From positions 90,798,529-90,862,528 of the forward strand of contig CM043959.1 in the NCBI GenBank assembly GCA_014529385.2: DNA of 64,000 nt. The letters run 5' to 3'. The translations under genes and the position numbers were made by a program. Below the pieces are notes generated by a model that worked only from the letters and a program-made list of their open reading frames with translations, was not told the DNA's origin and made no database searches. How positions within the stretch are numbered: position 1 is the first letter of the stretch; the number at the start of each line of letters is the position of its first letter. This document shows, in pieces, positions 57,726 through 64,000 of the stretch. The DNA comes from Adiantum capillus-veneris (Eukaryota; Streptophyta; Polypodiopsida; Polypodiales; Pteridaceae).

Positions 57726-58336
57726 ATTTTCTCGATCACTTAAATGCATGCTCGTACAAAGTGGTTTTTGAAAGCCCAACTTAAGTGTACACAAAAATCC
57801 ATGTCTGTGAATTTTAATGAGTGATGTGATGTGCGATGAGAGAAAACACATAAGAGATGTTTTCAAAATACAAAAAGAATACCATAGATGCATCCGAATC
57901 ATCCAAAAACCTTTGGATAGCACTTTAAAACGCTGAAATCTGACGTCTCTAGCTCGAGATGTAGCATTTTAAAGCCTAGGGCCTCATGAGGTCAGTACCA
58001 AGCGAATAGAGACCCTTGAGGGGGTGTAAAAGTTTCTCAATCACTTAAATGCATGCTCGTACAAAATGGTTTTTGAGAGCCCAACTTAAGTGTACACAAA
58101 AATCCATGTCTGTGAATTTTAATGAGTGATGTGATGTGCGATGAGAGAAAACACATAAGAGATGTTTTCAAAATACATAAAGAATACCATAGATATCCGA
58201 ACCGTCCAAAAACCTTAGGATAGCACTTTAAAACGCTGAAATTTGACGTCTCTAGCTCGACATATAGCATTTTAAAGCATGGGGCCTCATGAGGTCAATA
58301 CCAAGCGAATAGAGGCCCTTGAGGGGCTTAGGGCCT
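57726..58336. repeat. Two tandem copies of a 305-bp unit
   Basis: The landmark atcacttaaatgcatgctcg is at 57735 and 58040. The units then agree for most of their length, down to 'gcctcatgaggtcagtaccaagcg'. A third, partial end-copy starts near 58331. Confidence 0.9.
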
Positions 58337-58339
58337 CAT

Positions 58340-58408
58340 GAGGTCAGAACCAAGCGAATAGAGGTCCCAGAGACCCCTCAAGGGCCTCTATTTGCTTGGT
58401 TCTGACTC
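58340..58408. repeat. Inverted repeat (potential hairpin) at the end of the tandem array
   Basis: gaggtcagaaccaagcgaat (58340-58359) and onward to 58367 pair with the reversed stretch 58382-58408 (atttgcttggttctgactc), a stem of about 26 bp with few mismatches and a 14-base loop. Confidence 0.85.
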
Positions 58409-58739
58409 CGTAGTCTTAAATAGTACCTATCAATCACTATCAAGTACGATCTGTTTGAATTTGAATTACAAGTACTTCATAAAAAGGTGATTGATGCTTG
58501 GTGCAAGATGCACAAGTACAAGTACTTCACTTTATAGGATAGCAACAGTGGGTCATAAAAAGGCGTTCGGTGCTTGTGCAAGATGTCGCTATCAAGCGCC
58601 TTACTTTTCTGATGATAGTGACAATATTACCAAAATGGTTTTCATAAATATTTTCAAAATGAGAAAAAGGGCTTTTTCTACGTAGCGTTAGCTTTCTCTC
58701 ATATTGGATAAGGAGCATTCTCTCACTAGAGCTAAAAGG

Positions 58740-59452
58740 CCCAAAAATGAGTCCATTTCTTTCATAATGTTAAACCAAGAGATTAAAGATTTAAAAGAAG
58801 CCCTCGTTCAGGAAAAGTATGAAAGACAGATCATGACAGCATGACATAGGTCCCTACAACGAGCCAAAGATGAAGAAATCGATGAATTCAGGACGCAGTT
58901 GGCTGAGGCAAGAGGGGACTTAGAGACTCTGTGGGCCAATCAAACAAAGCATCAACAAGCCCCAGTAGACTTTGAGCAAGAACAAACAGAGGTGCCCACT
59001 ACCAGCACGAGAAAAGCAACGCACGAATCTGCAGATCCAGCCACGACATCCACTTCAGAGTCGGCCAAGGATGAAATTCAGTGTTGGATCTCAGAAGTAA
59101 AGGATCCCTTGCACAAAGCCTATCTACAGTATGAACTGAAAGTGCTAGAATCGACTGTCCTCCTCATGAGTACTCCAGATGAGGTGGTAAAGAACCTCGG
59201 GCATGAGATGATCGCCCTGCCACCACTGATGTGGCAAGAGGCTAGATTATGGCAGCAGAAATTGCGACCAAAACTTGAACCAAACAGCAGAGGGGATTAC
59301 AGGGAGGTTCCTGTCACAGCACTTAAAATCCAGACAATCATCGATAATCAACCCCTCTGGCGAAAGAAATGGTTTGAGCAGAGACCAAGAGATGAAACTT
59401 ATTACAGGAACGCTCCCCAGCATCTCAAGATCGACCCAACTTACTGTCCCAT
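58740..59452 (+). pseudogene. Unknown ORF interrupted by element H
   Basis: The open part (58899-59452) encodes a Gln/Glu/Thr-rich protein with DEIQCWISEVKDPLHKAYLQ, LESTVLLMSTPDEVVKNLG and YRNAPQHLKIDPTYCPI, preceded by a broken coiled-coil piece. At 59453 the sequence changes to the H LTR, so the last residues of the frame are LTR-encoded. The last five bases before the LTR are CCCAT, the expected left half of H's target duplication. No family is recognised; it is probably retroelement gag-like sequence. Confidence 0.45.
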
Positions 59453-59660
59453 TGACGGGAGCAAAGAGAACCCCGAACCCCCGACGGCCTCTAAAACACC
59501 GGGGACCGAATGGCACGCCTCGAGCCTGTCACGGTAACGCAAACAGGGGGCACCTAGCTTCAGCGGCTAGGATGCAAACAACACACCACCATAACAAAGT
59601 TTTCATCCAAGAGAGATGGATGCTTGGGAGTAATGATGAAGAGGAAAGGGAATGAGATCA

Positions 59661-59707
<47 letters not shown>

Positions 59708-61028
59708 GGGAGGGGGTATAGCGGCTTAGTACTTAGGCACCACAAAAGGATGGCGAATCCTCACACCCTTCACACATACACAAGCTCACTCCAAACACAA
59801 GATTAGGTGGCGATTCCTCACACCTCACATGGGCAAAACATTGCAAGAAAACATACTCACAAAACATCAAGCTTTATTTAGAGAATAAGGCGATGAAATG
59901 GGGAGCATAGGGTAGGGGAATGAGAAGGGAGAGAGTGGTAGAGCACATAGCGGATAAGTGGGAGTTGATGGCGAAGACTCGCATGAGGGTTATGGCCATC
60001 ATCCTTCATTTAGTTGCCCTTCATCTCCCATAGCCATGGGTGTAGAGGTCATGCTCAAGACAAGCATGGTGATTGCGGTGATGGTGATGGTGATGGTGTG
60101 TGTGTGTGTGTGTGTGCACTAGGCACACACAATGCATAGTGTGTTCTTTGGTGATGTTGTGTGTGTATAGTGTGATGGTGACCCCTCTTTATATAGGGGA
60201 GGAGGGGGGAGAAATTCTAGAATTTAGAAATGAAGAAATCATTATCTACATAGGCCATGTGACTGTGGGCCCCACTTGTCTGGCTGTGTGTATATGTGCC
60301 AAAACAGCAGTCTCATGAGAGAGAGACTAAGAGAGAGAGATGGGTTGATGAAAAAAAGTGAGAGGTGACATGGATAATAAAGTAATTACAAGAGGGGAGA
60401 GAAGGGAGTGTGTTCAGAGGTGAATCTGTGTGCAGATGTGTGTGAACACAAGAAAAATCAGGTAACCACCAGGTGGGGATGGGTCTGTGGGCACCTTTTT
60501 CAGTGAAACTGAGTGTGTGTGAGTGTGGGGGAGGTTATTTAGCTACAAGACAAGAGACATGGCGCCCTTTAGAGAGAGGGGGGGGTATTTGGGTCATGGG
60601 ATATGATAGGAGAGAGAAAGGGGGGGTGGGGTATACTATTTTGGAAGATAGGATAAGTTGCATGTGAGTTAGGGTGCATTATTGGTGAGTTAGAATGCAT
60701 TATTGGTGAGAGGTGGGGTAGCTTGAGGGGAGAGCGAAAGGAGAAAGGACAAGGGGAGGAGAGAGGGAGTTGACCTTTTGAGTGGAGGAGAGGAAAAGGG
60801 ACACACGGCGGGGCATCAGTGAAGAAAAAGGAGGCAAGGTGGGGATGGGCTGTCCCGCAGGCATGAGGTGGCCTATTTTACCTTTCTCATATATTTACAT
60901 AATCATACTTTATTGTTATTCTTACTTTTCCAATGCCTTTTATCACTCCCTCCCTAAGAGGAGGTTTCCATGGGGTGGGGACGAGAGAAGAGGGGTATGG
61001 GAGCTTGGCTTCTGAAAAGCCCCCATCA
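59453..61028 (-). repeat. Element H 3' LTR
   Basis: 1576 bp in reverse orientation (TGACGGGAGC...CCCCCATCA), collinear with the F LTR, including the (GA)n tract (59662-59704), the cac/gtg block (about 60080-60115) and the TATA box (60187-60196, minus). Confidence 0.95.
60187..60196 (-). promoter_or_regulatory. TATA box in H LTR
   Basis: On the minus strand CCCCTATATAAAGAGG, identical to the F LTR box. Confidence 0.7.
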
Positions 61029-61435
61029 TTAGCCCTCCCCTTTTGGATAGAGGCATTCATGTCTCTAGCTCTGTTTCTTCTTCCACTTAGCTGTAGGATC
61101 CGATATCGAGTTGCCTTCTGAACTAGCCATTCCATTTGGCCATTGGTGAGATTTCTAGGATATTCATGAATCTGTAACAGGTCCGAGTGATAACTTGTTC
61201 CTTGGAATAGTGTCGGTTGATTAAAGGGGAAGCCCATGGCTTCCAGAACTTTGTGCCAATGTTCTCCTGGATCCCAAGTGAAAAATAGGATCATTTTTTG
61301 CAGTGTCCGAACAATAAAATTTGCATGCCAAATTGGATCAAATTTGTAACCACCAGTAGCGAGAGGGGAAATGAGCATCTTGGCTCCTACAAAGACAGAA
61401 CTGAAAATTATGATTCCCAAGAGTGTACCAAGAAT
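60887..61435 (-). CDS. Element H cargo, distal part: hydrophobic segment, unknown domain, pol scrap
   Basis: This continues in frame from the cargo ORF across TAG at 61436. It opens with ILGTLLGIIIFSSVFVGAKM, about 20 hydrophobic residues that could span a membrane. Next is an unrecognised piece (GGYKFDPIWHANFIV, FFTWDPGEHWHKVLEAMG). Residues about 70-110 (from the ATG at 61420) then read LFQGTSYHSDLL...LTNGQMEWLVQKATRYRI, clearly matching F pol just before its integrase zinc module. After that the frame crosses the pol end, polypurine tract and into the LTR. The pol scrap proves replacement of pol by foreign sequence. Envelope-like function cannot be claimed from one hydrophobic stretch. Confidence 0.5.
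   Translation of the reverse strand: MLGTLLGIIIFSSVFVGAKMLISPLATGGYKFDPIWHANFIVRTLQKMILFFTWDPGEHWHKVLEAMGFPFNQPTLFQGTSYHSDLLQIHEYPRNLTNGQMEWLVQKATRYRILQLSGRRNRARDMNASIQKGRANDGGFSEAKLPYPSSLVPTPWKPPLREGVIKGIGKVRITIKYDYVNI
61029..61045 (-). promoter_or_regulatory. Polypurine tract of element H
   Basis: On the minus strand CAAAAGGGGAGGGCTAA abuts the LTR, the same as in F. Confidence 0.85.
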
Positions 61436-62638
61436 CTACCATATATGGCCGCCTTGTTGGTGTGGTGAGCTCAAGTTGTCTTCAGAATCCTGATTACTGC
61501 CATGACTAGAAAAAACTGCGAGCATATCATGCTTCTTTTGGGTGTGCTCAAAAATGTCAGCTTCCTTTACTGATGCTAATAGCAAGCCACCTACCTTGCG
61601 GCTTAAATTCAAGCGTAATCCACTTACCTTTCTCCAAAGAGAGGATGCACTATTTGTAAAAAATTGTACCAAATTGCAAATGAGGTCTTCATTCTTGCAT
61701 TCTATTAGGCTTTTGTTTATCCATGGCTCCTTTGCTCTTATCTCCATGCTGATCTTCTCTCTATATGTTAGAGCAGCTAGCCATAGCCATAGGTCTGATG
61801 CATCCCATGCAAACACAATGCTGTGTTGTGGAGGAGTTTGAAACATCCTTAAAAGGTTAGCAGCATATTGATCATCAAACTTACTCTGAACACCCTCACA
61901 TAAACTGGAGGCATTACCCATCTCCAAGTTTATAACACCCTTCAGTAGACTAGAGGCATTACCCATCTCTAAGTCTATAACACTACACAATAAAGTCTTG
62001 CTCGGCTGCCAAGCCTGTGGAGAAATATCCAACTCCAAACCTTCAGTCATACTTACCTCTTCGTTATGGTCCTCAAGTGAAACTGCCTTGATGCAAGATT
62101 CATTTAGCAAGCTACATTGTCCTGGGTCCATGTTGGTGCACAGGCTTACGTTTTCAAAGCCCTCCCCTTTGATTGATATGTTGTCCACCTTCTGCAAAGC
62201 CTTGCTAGCAGGCTGTTTTTCCTCTTCTCTTGTATCTTTCATGCCCTTTGCATTCCTCTTACTCTGACGAGGCCTAATCAACACTTTACACCTTCTTACG
62301 CTTACTGCCCAATGTTGTCGATTGATCGCTTTTGTGCCTATTTCATTCAAGGTTAAAGATGTACTCACATTTGTAACACAATTTTCTTGACTTACCTCCC
62401 CCACCTGGGTAGCATCTTTTGATTCTTTAACCTCTTGTTCCACTGCTTCAGTTCTTTGAATAAACTTCTCGCTTGATCCTTCTTCGGTTACCTTCATCTT
62501 GACCTCTTCTGCAACACCAATGATACTTGGTGTGCGGGTACCAATTGATGGTGGGCGTAGGATGATTGTAAGTGGTGATTGTGGCGGTGGTTGCATTGGT
62601 GACTGGCGTTGAACTAGTGTGGCTAGTTGTGGTTGCAC
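61436..62638 (-). CDS. Element H cargo ORF of unknown origin (400 codons)
   Basis: It is in frame with gag across TAG at 62762. The first about 30 residues are the gag Pro/Gln-rich tail (RQSPMQPPPQSPLTIILRPP). The rest matches nothing in F, D or I: an acidic/Lys-rich part (EEVKMKVTEEGSSEKFIQRT), a basic part (CKVLIRPRQSKRNAKGMKD), two tandem 15-residue repeats (IDLEMGNASSLLKGV then INLEMGNASSLCEGV), and a C-terminal region with FAWDASDLWLWLAAL and LRLNLSRKVGGLLLASV. No enzyme motif is visible. A 400-codon open frame in a non-autonomous element is either recent capture or maintained coding. Confidence 0.6.
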   Translation of the reverse strand: MQPQLATLVQRQSPMQPPPQSPLTIILRPPSIGTRTPSIIGVAEEVKMKVTEEGSSEKFIQRTEAVEQEVKESKDATQVGEVSQENCVTNVSTSLTLNEIGTKAINRQHWAVSVRRCKVLIRPRQSKRNAKGMKDTREEEKQPASKALQKVDNISIKGEGFENVSLCTNMDPGQCSLLNESCIKAVSLEDHNEEVSMTEGLELDISPQAWQPSKTLLCSVIDLEMGNASSLLKGVINLEMGNASSLCEGVQSKFDDQYAANLLRMFQTPPQHSIVFAWDASDLWLWLAALTYREKISMEIRAKEPWINKSLIECKNEDLICNLVQFFTNSASSLWRKVSGLRLNLSRKVGGLLLASVKEADIFEHTQKKHDMLAVFSSHGSNQDSEDNLSSPHQQGGHIW

Positions 62639-62761
62639 CGTTGGTGGTGGGATTTGAACAGGTGGGATTGGTTGCCTGAGTGGCGGTGGTGTTCTTGGTG
62701 GAGAGATCTGATTCTGTCTCCCCCCTCTATTGAAATTCTGCCTCCTCGGGTGTGGGCAGTA

Positions 62762-63541
62762 CTACATTCCACGGCCATCTTCCCCGTAGTTGTAACAATG
62801 GTACTCTGGGTTCTGCCTTCGTTGTCCTCTTCCTTGTTCTGGGTTCCTTCCAGCTGTATGCCCTTGCTGCACCAGATGCACAGATAAACTCTCTAGTTGG
62901 GTGGTGATGCGACTCAGCAAGTCTTGCTCTTCTGATGCCTCCTGTGGTTGGACTCTATGATTGGTTGTTGCAGTCACTGGGGTTGGTTGGGCCGAGCTTG
63001 TTTCCTCTGACTCGTTTACTCTTGCTTGCATGCGTAGCTTCTTGTCTTTAAGGCGGGCTACTTCGACTGCCAACTCATATGTTGCAGGAAACCTTCCCTT
63101 CACCTTCTCTCTAAGCGGCAACCATAGACCAGCAATGAAACGGTCCTTCTTTAGGAAACTAGGCGCTCCTTCACCTTCCTCCAGCGAGGCAACCCATCTC
63201 TCCCATAAGTCCACAAATTTAGACTCGTAGGTGGCATACTCCAGCAGGCCTCCCTGCTTTAATTCTGTCAGTAACTGCCATAGCCTCTCCGAGGTTGTGC
63301 CTCCACCAAACCTCTTTACAAAAGCAGCCATTAACACATCCCATGCATTCTTGGTGGCCTGGGGCAATGCATTATACCAGGACTTGGCCTCTACTTTCAT
63401 CAATAGAGGAAAAATTCTAAGTCGTGAAGCGTCGTCATCTTTGTTGGAGACGATACAAGCAATGTTGAAATCATCCAAAAAGTCGGTGGTGAGATCCTCT
63501 CCCTTCTTTCCACTGAACGTGGGGAAAGAAACACTTGCCAT
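62762..63541 (-). CDS. Element H gag, capsid domain
   Basis: 259 codons from ATG at 63541 (MASVSFPTFSGKKGEDLTTD). The Retrotrans_gag domain spans about 10-165, with RIFPLLMKVEAKSWYNALPQ, WDVLMAAFVKRFGGG and FVDLWERWVAS. A basic linker leads to the knuckle CYNYGEDGRGM then TAG. Compared with F (CYNCGEDGHGMYYC), the second Cys is Tyr, the His is Arg, and a Tyr codon is TAG, so the RNA-binding knuckle is lost while the capsid part stays open. Gag would form the particle. The leader lies upstream. Confidence 0.85.
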   Translation of the reverse strand: MASVSFPTFSGKKGEDLTTDFLDDFNIACIVSNKDDDASRLRIFPLLMKVEAKSWYNALPQATKNAWDVLMAAFVKRFGGGTTSERLWQLLTELKQGGLLEYATYESKFVDLWERWVASLEEGEGAPSFLKKDRFIAGLWLPLREKVKGRFPATYELAVEVARLKDKKLRMQARVNESEETSSAQPTPVTATTNHRVQPQEASEEQDLLSRITTQLESLSVHLVQQGHTAGRNPEQGRGQRRQNPEYHCYNYGEDGRGM

Positions 63542-64000
63542 GGTAGTGACTCAGAAAATTACAAACCTCTTTTTTCTTTTTTTTCTTTTTTTTCTTTTTT
63601 TTTTAACATTACATTAACAGTAGCGGCTCATAGCAGCTTTTTACAGGGGTGTGTGGATAGGTTAAAACAAGATAAAGATAGAAACATTAAAGGAATGATG
63701 GTAATCTAATATGGGGAGAATGATAGGGTTCGGGGAATTGAGGATTTCTCCTAGTACCGCCGCACCGAATAGGTGTACGATCTTCTGTTGGTAGAAGAAT
63801 TTCCTATCTACATAGATATTCACATGCATATGCTGCAAGAATCTGAACGGGAATGCCGTTGGCCCGTTTTCCATCATGCACAGAGGATGAAATACTTACT
63901 TATACTCTTATCGTGCCAGTGTTGATGAGTTGGCACATCCACAAGAGGTCGTCGCCTTTCATGGGCTCTACCTTTCCTTCGTTGCTCAGCACGTACGGGG
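63542..64000 (-). other. Element H leader region
   Basis: It holds a T-rich block (63570-63603, A-rich on the coding strand) just upstream of gag. Farther out is a short coding-like piece on the minus strand (LSNEGKVEPMKGDDLLWMCQ, about 63930-63990) followed by a GTAAGT. No LTR or primer site is seen before the window ends. Confidence 0.4.

Larger units (their letters stand above)
59453..64000 (-). mobile_element. Element H: gag-only gypsy retrotransposon with cargo (runs off the window)
   Basis: Left to right: 3' LTR (59453-61028), polypurine tract, a fused frame of cargo and gag, and leader sequence. The 5' LTR lies beyond 64000. Compared with F, RT, both RNase H domains and integrase are gone. 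Only a 40-residue pol scrap (just before the integrase zinc module) and the last bases of pol remain. Gag-only plant elements that depend on a partner's enzymes are known (TR-GAG). F-type elements would be the natural helper. Confidence 0.85.

Noticed and set aside
60887-61435. Calling the hydrophobic cargo segment a retroviral-type envelope gene
   Set aside because: One hydrophobic stretch without signal peptide, cleavage site or Cys pattern is not enough.

Overview
This window is repeat-dominated nuclear DNA from a land plant. The evidence is a CACTA transposon with TNP2 and plant En/Spm-type proteins, chromovirus retrotransposons primed by initiator tRNA-Met, Ty3/gypsy elements with a second RNase H (known from the plant Tat lineage), a plant-type HMA fragment, and very long (CT)n/(GA)n tracts. 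The species cannot be fixed from the sequence. A large TE-rich genome such as a fern or other non-seed plant is only a guess. There are no rRNA genes, CRISPR arrays or bacterial-style operons, and I recognised no tRNA gene. The one convincing host gene is a single-exon BTB/POZ protein (4558-5688, minus).

Layout. 1-6740: decayed coding-like sequence of unknown origin, microsatellites and the BTB gene. 6741-25333: one large retrotransposon nest ('family alpha'), bounded by LTRs in the same orientation and by matching 5-bp target duplications (GTAGT). It holds an oppositely oriented copy, an inversion-like junction, a deletion of reverse transcriptase, and a complete 6.1-kb CACTA element (8845-14952, target duplication GCT). 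The empty target of that CACTA insertion survives in the duplicate copy near 20870. The CACTA element carries an intact-looking three-exon accessory protein gene, a TNP2 transposase with its middle deleted, and a captured HMA metal-binding fragment. 25492-28255: a broken gag-protease element. 28392-34649: a minus-strand dual-RNase-H gypsy element (D) with an LTR of about 2.8 kb. 34653-37440: a 350-bp purine tract, a diverged alpha leader and unknown decayed exons. 37697-40200: an LTR-like block and a decayed gypsy integrase (G). 40215-46498: gypsy element F, 5' truncated, with one long gag-protease-RT-RNase H-integrase frame and a 3' LTR. 46499-53083: a distinct gypsy element (I), split by a partial alpha LTR. 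It has two integrase zinc-binding modules in tandem and a second retropepsin-like domain after the integrase. 53084-59452: non-coding DNA with a recurring 22-26-bp palindrome, then unknown coiled-coil ORFs and a 305-bp tandem repeat. 59453-64000: element H, a relative of F that keeps gag but has lost RT, RNase H and integrase, and carries an unrecognised cargo reading frame in their place.

How the parts relate. Almost everything is layered insertion and decay: E receives B, the nest receives CACTA, element I receives an alpha LTR, and H lands in an unknown ORF. Most in-frame stops are TAG or TGA, as expected from C-to-T loss at CAG and CGA codons in methylated DNA. The alpha leader keeps an RNA stem through compensatory change. 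None of the retroelements here looks autonomous. The best candidates for something undescribed are element H's cargo frame, element I's doubled domains, the repeated palindrome and the alpha leader stem.
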